A DNA stretch of 37,971 nucleotides from a virus. The stretch is taken from positions 1 to 37,971 of IMG/VR virus record IMGVR_UViG_3300019776_000665; one strand, 5' to 3'. The notes beneath the pieces are model-generated. The model was not told the DNA's origin. It made no database searches and worked only from the letters and a program-made list of their open reading frames with translations. Of this stretch, positions 13,703 to 22,173 are shown piece by piece (the first letter of the stretch is position 1; each line of letters starts with the position of its first letter). A program made the position numbers and the translations under genes.

Positions 13703-14691
13703 GTATCTGCGAAAAGTGCCCAGGGCAAGGTGGACAACGTGTCAAAGTCGTGGTTTCGTTCGGCCTGGTGGCTTTGGTTATTTTTGCTGCTCTGTGTGTT
13801 GTCGTGGGCGAGCGAATTGCTCCGCGAATTGAGCAATCCCTTGGAATTGAACAACCAAAGCAAGCATACACCCCTGGGGGAGTAAGCTACGACGAGCTGC
13901 GAAACGCGCCGCTGAACACGGTACCGGTCAACGAGAAAGCATCGCGAGAAATCAAGAGGCAGAATCCGTATTGCCATCCCTGCAACGCGGCACAGTCTGG
14001 ACTCTCGCCTTTTGTGACCTACTCACCCTCAGTGATCACGCAAGCGGGATTCGAAAGCCATTTGCCTCAGCCCACGCCTGCGCAGCAACAGCCAAATCTA
14101 ATTGCTACTCCGGTGAGTCCAAAGTACTCGCTGGCTGTGTTTGTCGGTACGGATGCCGCATCGAATCAACTGCTAGATTGGGTCAATCGAGATCCCCAGC
14201 TATCGGAGCTGCGCAAGGGCGTCAACTTTCAAGCGTATACCAAGGACAACCCGCTATACAAGGAAAGGTGGTCTGCGGTTATCCCCGCAGATCAATTTCC
14301 GGCGATCGTCTTTGCCGATCCCCGTGGCGGCCACGTCTACGTCGCGGGATCCTCGACATTGCCAACTTCGGCGCGATCCCTCTACTCGGCACTCAAAGAA
14401 GCAACGGAGATCCAGCAAAGAGTTGCTCGGTCAGATTCGGAAATACTTGGGCCAAGCGTACAAGAGTTTGATCCAAATTGCCCGGACGGCAATTGCAAGC
14501 CTGGCCGCGAGCCTTTCCTAAATCCCGATCGCCAACCCCTGTTTCCCAACCTGCGACCGCACAACCAGAATCCAGTCGAATCGCTCCTGTATTGGATCTG
14601 GAATCCTGGGGAAGCATTGCTAGCCGGTCTGTGTGGTCTGGCGTTTGTTGTCCTGCTGTTTGTCGTTGCCCTCAAGGTTATTCGCTCATGA
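13696..14691 (+). CDS. Two-pass membrane protein with thioredoxin-like domain
   Basis: The 331-aa protein begins CEKC (C5, C8), then a membrane segment (about 17-37), a linker with a second CxxC (PYCHPC, C93/C96), a thioredoxin-like domain (about 143-235, SLAVFVGTDAASNQLLDWV ... FPAIVFADPRGGHVYVAG with the cis-Pro-like FPAIVF), a disordered Pro-rich region with C262/C267, and a C-terminal membrane segment (about 307-328). The usual active-site CxxC of the fold is replaced by TDAAS, so redox activity, if any, would lie in the CHPC motif. GGAGG is 8 bp before the ATG, which overlaps the previous stop. It sits in the late operon and could help handle disulfides of virion proteins; inference. Confidence 0.6.
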   Translation: MVGICEKCPGQGGQRVKVVVSFGLVALVIFAALCVVVGERIAPRIEQSLGIEQPKQAYTPGGVSYDELRNAPLNTVPVNEKASREIKRQNPYCHPCNAAQSGLSPFVTYSPSVITQAGFESHLPQPTPAQQQPNLIATPVSPKYSLAVFVGTDAASNQLLDWVNRDPQLSELRKGVNFQAYTKDNPLYKERWSAVIPADQFPAIVFADPRGGHVYVAGSSTLPTSARSLYSALKEATEIQQRVARSDSEILGPSVQEFDPNCPDGNCKPGREPFLNPDRQPLFPNLRPHNQNPVESLLYWIWNPGEALLAGLCGLAFVVLLFVVALKVIRS

Positions 14692-14972
14692 GTCTATTTT
14701 TTCTTTTAATCGTGCTCGTCGCATTACTGCTCGCCGCAATCTGGTGGAACCCTCGCCGGACTGTCTCTCCGTCGGTGGCTGTTCCTTCGCTGTTTGCTTC
14801 GCTGCCTGGGCCTGGCTCGCCGGCAATCACCGAGCGTGACACGATCCTAAACGAAGAGATCCAAATCATCGAGGATTTGATCCGGCAAGACGACGCTGAA
14901 AAGCGACGTGCCGCAGCTCTCGATCGACTTGCCACTATCCAAGCCATCGCCGCAACCAAACGAAAAGCATGA
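14688..14972 (+). CDS. Small membrane-anchored coiled-coil protein (94 aa)
   Basis: An N-terminal membrane segment (about 2-19, SLFFLLIVLVALLLAAIWW) is followed by a Pro/Ser linker and a charged helical C-terminal half (ILNEEIQIIEDLIRQ, DDAEKRRAAALDRLATIQ) likely to form a coiled coil. The start overlaps the preceding stop (ATGA) and its own stop overlaps the gpW-like gene. No family recognised. An i-spanin-like layout is conceivable, but the neighbours are head genes. Confidence 0.7.
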   Translation: MSLFFLLIVLVALLLAAIWWNPRRTVSPSVAVPSLFASLPGPGSPAITERDTILNEEIQIIEDLIRQDDAEKRRAAALDRLATIQAIAATKRKA

Positions 14973-15178
14973 CCACTCCCGAAATAACTGATCAACAGAT
15001 CGCGAATGCTGCTGCCGCGCCTCAATCGGTTTCTGCCGATGGTGTGACGGTCACAAACCGCTCGATGGACGATCTACGCAAAGCTCGCGAAGAGCTAGCA
15101 AATAACTCGAACGCAAGCAAGCCGCGACGCGGTTTGCTGTTCACCAAGATGATTCCTGGATCCGCGAGGGGGCAGTAA
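14969..15178 (+). CDS. gpW-like head-tail connector (69 aa)
   Basis: The length and pattern fit lambda gpW-type proteins: short helical N-terminus, a beta hairpin (SVSADGVTVTNRS), a helix (MDDLRKAREELANN) and a basic C-terminal tail (RRGLLFTKMIPGSARG). gpW seals the portal after packaging and connects the tail. The gene is coupled on both sides (ATGA and TAATG overlaps) and lies just before the portal gene, as W precedes B in lambda. The match is by pattern, not by search. Confidence 0.65.
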   Translation: MTTPEITDQQIANAAAAPQSVSADGVTVTNRSMDDLRKAREELANNSNASKPRRGLLFTKMIPGSARGQ

Positions 15179-15366
15179 TGCCGAGTTGGATTATTGCACT
15201 GCTGACCTCACTCCTGCGCCTTGTGACCACGGCATCGGCCCGCCATCTAGGCATAGCTGCCGGCTGGATTCTCCTGCTGGCCGGTTTGCTGCTTAACTCG
15301 ATGGCCACTCTCATCCTAGGCGGTGCCGTGGTCTTTTTCTGCTACGTCTCTCCTGCGAAAGCCTAG
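15178..15366 (+). CDS. Small membrane protein (62 aa)
   Basis: Two hydrophobic segments (about 3-14 and 22-57) suggest a small two-pass membrane protein (GWILLLAGLLLNSMATLILG). Its start overlaps the previous stop (TAATG) and it ends 4 bp before the portal start. No family recognised. A holin role is possible on size and topology, but unproven. Confidence 0.6.
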   Translation: MPSWIIALLTSLLRLVTTASARHLGIAAGWILLLAGLLLNSMATLILGGAVVFFCYVSPAKA

Positions 15367-15370
15367 CCAT

Positions 15371-17059
15371 ATGCTGTTACTCGATCAACACGGACGTCCG
15401 ATCGATACCAAAGCTATCGCAGCCGCGCGGCGAATTGCCGAGCGAGCCAAGCGAATGGACTCGCTGTCCGCGTCCTACGATGCAGCGGCTAACACTGCCG
15501 AGACCGCAAAGCACTGGAGATACGCCGACAATCTCTCCGCTGCTGCCGCTAACTCTGTGTCGGTGCGAAAGACTCTTCGCGAGCGATCCCGCTATGAGTG
15601 CTTGGAGAACAACTCGTTTGCCAAGGGGATCGTCCTAACGCTCTCGAACGATACGATTTCGACTGGGCCCAGCTTGCAAGTACAGCTCGAAGACTCGTCC
15701 GCCTCTCGCATGATTGAAGCCAAATGGAGGAAGTGGTGCAAGGACGTACGCCTGGCGTCAAAGCTCCGCACCGCTCGCATTGCCAAGGTGATCGACGGCG
15801 AGACCATCATCCTCAAGGGGACCAATCGCCGATCCAAAAATGCCGTTAAGCTCGACATCCGGGTCATCGAGTGCGACCAACTTGCAACCCCTCACTACTT
15901 CGACGGGCAACCCAACAAAGTTGACGGCATCGAGTTCGACGACTTTGGTAATCCTATCGAGTATCACATCCTCAAGGGTCACCCAGGTGACCGTTGGCCG
16001 ATGGGCTCGTTCGAGCATGACACCGTCGATCCCGAGGACCTCATCCATCTATTCCGTGCCGAGCGACCTGGTCAAATGCGTGGCATTCCAGAGCTTACAC
16101 CCGCGCTGCCATTGTTCGCCATGCTGCGACGCTACACCCTGGCAGTCATTACCGCTGCGGAAAATGCCGCCGACTTCTCTGCGATCCTCAAGACGCAGTC
16201 GAACGCATTTGACTCGGCCTCGGACGGAATCGATGACATTGACCCCTTCGATTTCGTCCAGATCGATCGAGGTATGATGACCTCCCTGCCCAAGGGCTGG
16301 GAAATGGTCCAGTTCGATCCCAAGCAACCGACCACAACCTATCGCGAATTCCGCGACGCGATCCTCGGCGAGATTGCTCGGTCGGTACACATGCCAAGCA
16401 ACAAGGCTCTGGCGGACTCGTCGAAGTACAACTATTCGTCTGGTCGGCTCGATCATCAGACCTACTACGAATCTATTGCCATCGAGCGAAATCAATGGGA
16501 GGTCGAAGCACTTGACCGAATCTTTGAGTGGTGGCTGGATGAAGCCCTGATGATGGACGGATACCTACCCGCTATTGAAGCAATGGACGAGATCCCCAAG
16601 GTATGGCGATGGCCACCACAAAGGGACGTCAACCCGGCAGAAATCGCCGATGTTAACATCGCGTTGATTGATGCGGGGCTCAAGTCGCGAGAGCAGTACT
16701 TGATCGAACAAAACATCGATCCAGAGGCACACGCGAAGCAACTCAAAAACGAGGGCTGGGTGAACCCTCGTACCGCAGCTGCTCCGCAAGCGGCTCACGC
16801 TCCCAATGGGCAGAACTCGCAAGCGACCGCTGCCGAGGAGGATGCCGATCTCGAATCGGATCCAGCTCCAACCGGGGAGTTTGCGAACATGTCCCGTTTG
16901 CAACTGACTCGCAACAGTCGAGCCATTGACGACACGCTGAACAAAATCGAGGAGGGTGTTTGGTCGACTCGTCGCGCTCGCGTATTCCTCGAATCGCTTG
17001 GGCTCAAGACTCGAACGATTGACAATCTGCTTGCCGAGTACGAAGAGCAACCAGCGTGA
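15371..17059 (+). CDS. Portal protein, lambda family
   Basis: The 562-aa product fits the lambda gpB-type portal (Phage_portal_2): RRIAERAKRMDSL at the N-terminus, the RERSRYECLENNSFAKGIV block, GETIILKG, IRVIECDQLATP, and the later SVHMPSNKALADSSKYNYSS and YESIAIERNQWEVEAL segments. Twelve copies form the ring through which DNA enters and leaves the head. The start at 15371 (MLLLDQHGRPID) is chosen because the longer frame from 15323 overlaps the previous gene. The Pro/Ala/Ser-rich part (about 480-510) is probably disordered. Its stop overlaps the start of the recombinase gene (GTGA). Confidence 0.93.
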   Translation: MLLLDQHGRPIDTKAIAAARRIAERAKRMDSLSASYDAAANTAETAKHWRYADNLSAAAANSVSVRKTLRERSRYECLENNSFAKGIVLTLSNDTISTGPSLQVQLEDSSASRMIEAKWRKWCKDVRLASKLRTARIAKVIDGETIILKGTNRRSKNAVKLDIRVIECDQLATPHYFDGQPNKVDGIEFDDFGNPIEYHILKGHPGDRWPMGSFEHDTVDPEDLIHLFRAERPGQMRGIPELTPALPLFAMLRRYTLAVITAAENAADFSAILKTQSNAFDSASDGIDDIDPFDFVQIDRGMMTSLPKGWEMVQFDPKQPTTTYREFRDAILGEIARSVHMPSNKALADSSKYNYSSGRLDHQTYYESIAIERNQWEVEALDRIFEWWLDEALMMDGYLPAIEAMDEIPKVWRWPPQRDVNPAEIADVNIALIDAGLKSREQYLIEQNIDPEAHAKQLKNEGWVNPRTAAAPQAAHAPNGQNSQATAAEEDADLESDPAPTGEFANMSRLQLTRNSRAIDDTLNKIEEGVWSTRRARVFLESLGLKTRTIDNLLAEYEEQPA

Positions 17060-18099
17060 GTTCGCTGACCTACGAAGACAAAACGCGAATCGGTTACCGT
17101 CTGCGAGTCTACACCGCTGCCGGTCGTCGCTCAATCTGGCTTGGCAAGCTCACGCAACCCGAAGCGGTCGCCGTCCAGCGTCACGTCGACGAAATCATAG
17201 CATCCCAAACCGCCGACTTGCCGATTCCCAGGCAAACGGCTATTTGGCTGGATCGCCTCGACCACGAGCTAAAAGCCAAGCTGACCTGCATCACTGGATC
17301 GGTGCGAACCATCGGCACCGCAATCGATGAGTATCTTGCAAGCAAGCAGGACCAGCTTGCGACCTCGACCATGGAATCGGTGACCAGGTCGCTCTCGTTG
17401 CTCTCCGATGCAGTCGGATCTCGCCGCGTTGACGGTGTCTCCTCCGAGGATGTTGCAAGCGTTTACGATTTGCTCGAGCAATCTGCATCCACCCGCGGGA
17501 AGATCGCAAAAGACTGGAAAGCGTTTTTTCATTGGTGCGAAGACAATCGGTGGATTGTTGCCAATCCGGCGAAACGACTACGCACAACCGTTGCCGTTCG
17601 AGAAAAGCAGTTTGTATCTGCCGAGATAGTTCGCCGCATCCTAGATGCATGCGCCGATCCAGAACTACGCTTGGTCATTGTGCTATCTCGCTGGGGTGGC
17701 TTGCGCATCAGTAGCGAGATTCGCGACTTTGGGGACGCCTCGATCGACCGAACCGCCAAGCGAATCAAGATCAACGATACCAAGCGATCGGTGGTGCGAG
17801 AAATCCCCCTGTTCCCGGAGATCCTAACAGCTCTCCCCGCTGCCGGCGAAGATCCACTTCCGACCGTCCGCCACCTATCTCACGCAGCTATCACCTCTCG
17901 GTTACAAGCCTGCGCGACAAAAGCCGGAGTAGACAACTGGGAAGCACCCTGGCATAGCATGCGAGCGTCGCGAGAGACGGAGTTGATCGCATCCTTTGGC
18001 CTGGCAACTGCTGCGAAGTGGATCGGAAATAGCGAAAAGGTCGCCATGGCGAACTATGCCCTCGTTCCTGACTCGGACTGGGTACGGGCTAATTTGTAA
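17056..18099 (+). CDS. Second tyrosine recombinase inside the head operon
   Basis: The 347-aa protein is a complete tyrosine recombinase of the same style as the integrase: an N-terminal region similar in pattern to planctomycete integrases (GYRLRVYTAAGRRSIWLGKL), a core-binding domain (about 85-175) and catalytic residues R217 (WGGLRISSE), K243 (DTKRS), H300-x-x-R303 (HSMRASRETE), N325 (IGNSEK) and Y334. It starts with GTG overlapping the portal stop (GTGA), so translation is coupled to the portal, and it ends 45 bp before the protease-capsid start. No att-like repeat was seen next to it. A site-specific recombinase at this position in a late operon is not known to me. Roles could be integration, dimer resolution or DNA inversion. 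Confidence 0.92.
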   Translation: MSSLTYEDKTRIGYRLRVYTAAGRRSIWLGKLTQPEAVAVQRHVDEIIASQTADLPIPRQTAIWLDRLDHELKAKLTCITGSVRTIGTAIDEYLASKQDQLATSTMESVTRSLSLLSDAVGSRRVDGVSSEDVASVYDLLEQSASTRGKIAKDWKAFFHWCEDNRWIVANPAKRLRTTVAVREKQFVSAEIVRRILDACADPELRLVIVLSRWGGLRISSEIRDFGDASIDRTAKRIKINDTKRSVVREIPLFPEILTALPAAGEDPLPTVRHLSHAAITSRLQACATKAGVDNWEAPWHSMRASRETELIASFGLATAAKWIGNSEKVAMANYALVPDSDWVRANL

Positions 18100-18144
18100 C
18101 AGTCGTTGGGCGGGTTTTTGCGGGTCGGTGCTAATCTCACACGC

Positions 18145-20433
18145 ATGACCAAAAGCAAAGCCACTGATCGAGCAAAGCATCGCTTGCGACGCGAAAAGCG
18201 TCGTCTGTACGCCTCTGGGAAAAACGTCCTGGAGTTGCAGACGAGCGGTGAACCATTGCAATTGCTTGCAGCGGACCCCAACGCTACCGAAGTGCTTCCG
18301 ACGTTTAGCGGCGTGGCCTATACCGGTGGCGTAATGTTTCCCAAGCTGGCAATCCAGTGGAACGGTCCAGTGGTGATTGATTTGGCAGGCCTCGAAACGG
18401 ATGGCACCCCACCCGTACACCGAGACCACGATGAAACTCGACCGGTTGGACACCTAACCGCCGTCGAAAACGATGGCACCCAACTCTCCGTTCGTGGAGT
18501 GTTTTCGGTGCCGAGCAGCGACACGGATGAAATCGTCAAGGGCGCGCGGAACGGATTCCCCTGGCGGCCTTCGGTCGGAGTCAAGATCCAGACCTACAGT
18601 ACGGTGCCATCTGGCCAAATCCTGCAATGCAACGGCAGAACATTCGACGGACCCATTCTTGTGGTTCGCCGGTCGCAACTGAAAGAAACGTCGATCGTAA
18701 CTATCCCCGGCGATCCACTCGCCACTGTCTCTATTGCTGCTTCGGCAGATGATCCCATGCCAACCTTTGAAGACTATTGCAAATCTCTCGGCTTCGATCC
18801 TGCGACTCTTTCACCAGAGGCGATGGACGCTTTGAAAATCTCTTACGCCGAACAAGTCGAATCCTCGGCAGATCCCTCTGGCACGGATGCCGGAGCGGGT
18901 TCGCCACCTCCTGACGCTACCTCTTCTCAACCGGAGCCAACAATGGGAAAACCCAACGCTACCGCCTCTGCCCCTGCTGCTGATCTGACTGCTGCTGGTG
19001 GATTGGAGTTGCAGGCCTATCGCTCGCAACTCGCCGCCGAAACCAACCGAGTCAACGCGGTGCGATTGCTCTGTGCAAAGTTCGGCAATCCAACCGTAAT
19101 GGCTGGCGGAGTCAATGTTGACCTGGCTGCTCACGCCATTGAAAACGGCCTCACTTCCGAGCAAACGGAATTGCTCGCTCTGCGTCACCGCGACCTCGAA
19201 GCATCCCGCGAAAATCGCCCTCGTGGCCCTGCGATCCATTCTCGAGCTTCGCAAACCTCGACCGATCTCGCCGCGTTGCAGGGTGCCTTGATGCTCCGAG
19301 CTGGGATGCAACTTGATTCCCCAGCTTTTGAGGATCGTCGCGTTCGCAATCACTCCGCGATCCCTCAATGGCTCCGCGCTTCGATCAACGATAGCGTCCG
19401 CAGCCGAACGATGGACGCTGCACATCAGTACTCGGACGTTAGCATGGTCGATGCTTGCCGACTTGGTTTGCAAGCTCGCGGAATCGATGCTCCGAGCAAT
19501 CGCGTTGAGATGCTTCAGGCTGCGTTTTCGAGCGGTACTGTCGCCGTTCTCTTCGGTGCTACCATCGGTGCAAAGATGCTCGAAAGCTACGCCGAAGTCG
19601 ATGACTTCTCGCAAGGCTGGTGCTCGGAGGACGAAAACCCTGACCTCGAAGAGCACAACCGAAACCGGATGCAAGCTGCTCCAAACCTCAAGCTGCATCC
19701 AGTTGGTGGATCGGCCCAACATGCGACGCGTCGCACCTTGACCGAGAAGGCGCAAGTCTCGCGATTTAGCGAGCAGATGAAGATCGACGAAGCGGATATG
19801 CTTGGCGACAACTTCAGCAAGCTCAAGGATACGCCGAAGGATTTTGGTATGGCCGCTGGTCGTCTGCGTCCTGACTTGGTCGCGGCAATCCTGATGAGCA
19901 ATCCGACCTTATTGCAAACCACTCGCACGCTTTTCAACGCGACGGACGGAAACACAGCCACCGGCAAAGCCTTGGCACGTGCTACGCTCTCCGAGTTGAT
20001 CGCCGCGATCAGCAAGCGTAAGGACGGTGATGCATCGCTCAACCTGCCAACCTCGCACTTGATCGTGCCGCCTGAATTGCTCGATACCGCCGTCCAGCTC
20101 TGCTACTCGGCAAACTTGTCGAACGATAGCGGAACCGGTGAACTCAACCCGATCAAGAAGTATGGCATCACCCCAGTGAGCGACGCACGATTCAGCAACG
20201 GCATGACGCACCCGATCACCGGCGCGGCATTGGCTGGTTCTGCGGTCACCTACTACGGTGTTTCGAAGGCTGCACGCACGATTGAAGTCTTGTACCTCAC
20301 TGGTGCAGGTCGTGTGCCAGTCGTGCGAACCGATACGCTCACCAATGGCGAATTCGGAATCGTGGTCGACGTTCGCCACTATATCGGCGCCTTGCCACTG
20401 GATTGGCGTGGATTCCATCGCCAAGTCGGCTAA
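18145..20433 (+). CDS. Prohead protease - major capsid protein fusion
   Basis: One 762-aa frame (from ATG 18145; a TTG at 18106 is also open) joins two head functions. Residues about 50-215 are a prohead-protease domain of the Mu gpI/HK97 type, with the catalytic His in PVHRDHDETRPVGHL and the Ser in FPWRPSVGV, and the late block LKETSIVTIPGDPLATVSI. A Pro/Ser/Ala linker (about 225-275) follows. Residues about 400-762 resemble Mu gpT-type capsid proteins (TEKAQVSRFSEQMKIDEADM, DTPKDFGMAAGRLRPDLVAA, then VVDVRHYIGALPLDWRG). The protease would cut itself and scaffold during head maturation. An internal ATG at 18943 with GGAG 6 bp upstream could give a separate 496-residue capsid precursor. Confidence 0.9.
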   Translation: MTKSKATDRAKHRLRREKRRLYASGKNVLELQTSGEPLQLLAADPNATEVLPTFSGVAYTGGVMFPKLAIQWNGPVVIDLAGLETDGTPPVHRDHDETRPVGHLTAVENDGTQLSVRGVFSVPSSDTDEIVKGARNGFPWRPSVGVKIQTYSTVPSGQILQCNGRTFDGPILVVRRSQLKETSIVTIPGDPLATVSIAASADDPMPTFEDYCKSLGFDPATLSPEAMDALKISYAEQVESSADPSGTDAGAGSPPPDATSSQPEPTMGKPNATASAPAADLTAAGGLELQAYRSQLAAETNRVNAVRLLCAKFGNPTVMAGGVNVDLAAHAIENGLTSEQTELLALRHRDLEASRENRPRGPAIHSRASQTSTDLAALQGALMLRAGMQLDSPAFEDRRVRNHSAIPQWLRASINDSVRSRTMDAAHQYSDVSMVDACRLGLQARGIDAPSNRVEMLQAAFSSGTVAVLFGATIGAKMLESYAEVDDFSQGWCSEDENPDLEEHNRNRMQAAPNLKLHPVGGSAQHATRRTLTEKAQVSRFSEQMKIDEADMLGDNFSKLKDTPKDFGMAAGRLRPDLVAAILMSNPTLLQTTRTLFNATDGNTATGKALARATLSELIAAISKRKDGDASLNLPTSHLIVPPELLDTAVQLCYSANLSNDSGTGELNPIKKYGITPVSDARFSNGMTHPITGAALAGSAVTYYGVSKAARTIEVLYLTGAGRVPVVRTDTLTNGEFGIVVDVRHYIGALPLDWRGFHRQVG

Positions 20434-20440
20434 TTGATTG

Positions 20441-20492
20441 CTGCCGTGGTGGCAGTTATTGACCCTCACGCAGGGCTGCGGTCCTGCGTTTT
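20441..20492 (+). terminator. Two hairpins after the capsid gene
   Basis: CTGCC/GGCAG (20441-20445, 20451-20455) form a short hairpin. Then ACGCAGG (20468-20474) pairs with CCTGCGT (20483-20489), followed by TTT (20490-20492). The second looks like a weak intrinsic terminator or a stability element that would lower expression of genes after the capsid, a common arrangement in late operons. Confidence 0.5.
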
Positions 20493-20519
20493 CATCATCC
20501 TTTTTCCTCGACCAACGCA

Positions 20520-20828
20520 ATGAAAATCCAACTTCGACAGCCCGTCGTTTTTGACGGTGTTACTTATCCTGCGGGCTATGTCCTCGAAACCAGGGGGACT
20601 GGAATTAGCGAAGAATGCTTGATCCAGCGTGAATGGGGCGAGCAAGTCTCCGACGACACGCCTGAAAGCAAGCTGCCGGAGCCCGAATCCGTTGCCGTTG
20701 TTGTCGACGACGAACCATCGACCAGCGAGCCACCTGCGGTACAACCAGTCCAGGCCGCTCCTGTCGCTCCCGCAATCCCTGCGGATCCCGCACCCGAGCA
20801 ACCAAAACCAAAGCGCAAGTCGAAGTAG
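20520..20828 (+). CDS. Hypothetical small head-region protein (102 aa)
   Basis: A compact beta-rich N-terminus (KIQLRQPVVFDGVTYPAGYV, then a helical EECLIQREWGEQV) and a Pro/Ala/Glu tail ending in KPKRKSK. Located between capsid and decoration genes, where siphophages often encode small head accessory proteins. The N-terminal pattern is common among phage proteins of this position, but no family is named. The tail may be flexible on the head surface. Confidence 0.65.
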   Translation: MKIQLRQPVVFDGVTYPAGYVLETRGTGISEECLIQREWGEQVSDDTPESKLPEPESVAVVVDDEPSTSEPPAVQPVQAAPVAPAIPADPAPEQPKPKRKSK

Positions 20829-20884
20829 TCGTTTACTAGGCTGGCAAACGTCCCATCCTTACAAAATTTTTTCGAGAGTGAACT

Positions 20885-21241
20885 ATGGCATCCTACAAGC
20901 AAGACGGCGACTTTCGCCAAATCACCGCTGGAGCAGACCTGGTTAACGGTCAAGTCGTGCAGACTGCTGACCTGTTGGCCGGCGTGGTCGAAGGGCTAGC
21001 CGGCATTAAGAACGGCAAGGTTGGAAACGTACGCGTCGAAGGAATTGTTACCTGCGACAAGGCCAGTGCGACTGTGATCGCTGCTGGTGATCGTCTCCAA
21101 CTCGCAACCGCAACCCAGCTTGTGACGGTCAAGGCTACCGGTGTCGCTGATGCAGGTAACATCCTGATCGGTCGCGCCGCAGCTGCGGCAGGCAACGGAA
21201 CCACGACTGTCGACGTCGACTTTAACCGCGCTGCGGTTTAA
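20885..21241 (+). CDS. DUF2190-like head decoration/stabilisation protein
   Basis: The 118-aa protein has the pattern of DUF2190 capsid proteins: a short N-terminal extension (ASYKQDGDFRQITAGADLVN), then a repeated beta structure (GQVVQTADLLAGVVEG, VGNVRVEGIVTCDKA, GDRLQLATATQLVTV, IGRAAAAAGNGTTTVDVDF). Members bind the outside of the shell at three-fold positions, like lambda gpD. The gene follows the capsid as D/E neighbours do. Family from memory. Confidence 0.82.
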   Translation: MASYKQDGDFRQITAGADLVNGQVVQTADLLAGVVEGLAGIKNGKVGNVRVEGIVTCDKASATVIAAGDRLQLATATQLVTVKATGVADAGNILIGRAAAAAGNGTTTVDVDFNRAAV

Positions 21242-21288
21242 GCCCGTCTAGTCCGCTTCGCTCACTCGCCAATACTGCACCCGATTAC

Positions 21289-21498
21289 ATGCTCTTTGAT
21301 TTCCTCGTGATCAGTCTAGCTCTCGCCATTGTGCTCGCGTTTATTGCGTGCCCCTGGTTTATTTTTTGGCTGCTCGTCAGTGGAGCAATGCACCTGCAAG
21401 TAATCGGACTCGTGATCGGCATTCCCTATCTGTTCCTCGTGTTGGGTTTGGTTGCAATCGTGGCCGACGACATTGTTTGGCGAATCTATTTAGGGTAA
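21289..21498 (+). CDS. Small membrane protein (69 aa)
   Basis: Two long hydrophobic stretches (about 3-32 and 37-62) with few charges make a two-pass membrane protein. It lies between the decoration and head-tail genes and ends 3 bp before the next gene. No family recognised. Together with 15178-15366 it is a holin candidate by size and topology alone. Confidence 0.6.
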   Translation: MLFDFLVISLALAIVLAFIACPWFIFWLLVSGAMHLQVIGLVIGIPYLFLVLGLVAIVADDIVWRIYLG

Positions 21499-21501
21499 TC
21501 C

Positions 21502-21825
21502 ATGGCTATCAAGCAAACGGACCTCCAAGAATGGGGCGAGCTAGAGCAAAAGCGCATGACGCTCCAGCGAGAGGCGAAGACTGTCACCGATCGCCAAAAG
21601 CAACTCGAAACACAGTTTGAAGCCGAGCTCCGCAAGTCCGGTAGGAAACTCCTCAAGCGTGGTGGGTACACACTCGCCATGCAACCAGGTCGCGCAAGCG
21701 TCCCCTGGGCGAAAGCCTACCTAGCGGCCCTTGGTCCTGATGCAGTGCAACAGCTGAAGGACGAAGCCGCGAAGACATCCACCGAAGTGTTTGTGATCCT
21801 GCCACCCGAGCCACCCAAGGAGTAA
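21502..21825 (+). CDS. Hypothetical coiled-coil protein (107 aa)
   Basis: The N-terminal half is a strong coiled coil (LQEWGELEQKRMTLQREAKT, VTDRQKQLETQFEAEL), followed by a basic patch (RKSGRKLLKRGGYTL) and an acidic/Pro-rich end. The layout resembles Gam-like or scaffold-associated helical phage proteins, but no family is confirmed. It lies among head-tail joining genes. Confidence 0.65.
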   Translation: MAIKQTDLQEWGELEQKRMTLQREAKTVTDRQKQLETQFEAELRKSGRKLLKRGGYTLAMQPGRASVPWAKAYLAALGPDAVQQLKDEAAKTSTEVFVILPPEPPKE

Positions 21826-21828
21826 CTC

Positions 21829-22173
21829 ATGGGCATGCTCGAGGAAGGGACCCAACATTTGGCCGCGATGCTTACGCAACACACAAGCGTCGAAATCCAA
21901 TACAGCAAACGAAAGATCACCAAAACGATCAAAGCCACTCGTGGCTCGACACCGTTTGAAGGATCTGACGCAGACGGAATCATCCATCGAACGGTTACTC
22001 GTGACTACCTAATCGCGAAAGACCAATGGCCGTTTTCCGACGATCCGGAAGACGGAGACCGAATCACAGACGGCAACCAGGTTTACCTCGTGCGATCCGT
22101 ACCAGGTCAACCCGTTTGGCGTTTTTCCGACCCTGGCGAACACCTTTACCGAATACACACCAAGCAGCAATGA
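21829..22173 (+). CDS. Head-tail joining protein (probable)
   Basis: The 114-aa protein is beta-rich (SVEIQYSKRKITKTIKATRG, HRTVTRDYLIAKDQW) with the pattern of small phage head-tail joining proteins that act on top of the connector. Position supports the call: after head genes and before a tail terminator-like gene, overlapping its start by ATGA. The family is inferred from size, composition and place. Confidence 0.65.
   Translation: MGMLEEGTQHLAAMLTQHTSVEIQYSKRKITKTIKATRGSTPFEGSDADGIIHRTVTRDYLIAKDQWPFSDDPEDGDRITDGNQVYLVRSVPGQPVWRFSDPGEHLYRIHTKQQ

Noticed and set aside
18811-19755. 314-aa minus-strand open frame
   Set aside because: Antisense to the capsid fusion; Ser/Arg-rich without domain pattern, a shadow of a high-GC third-position gene.
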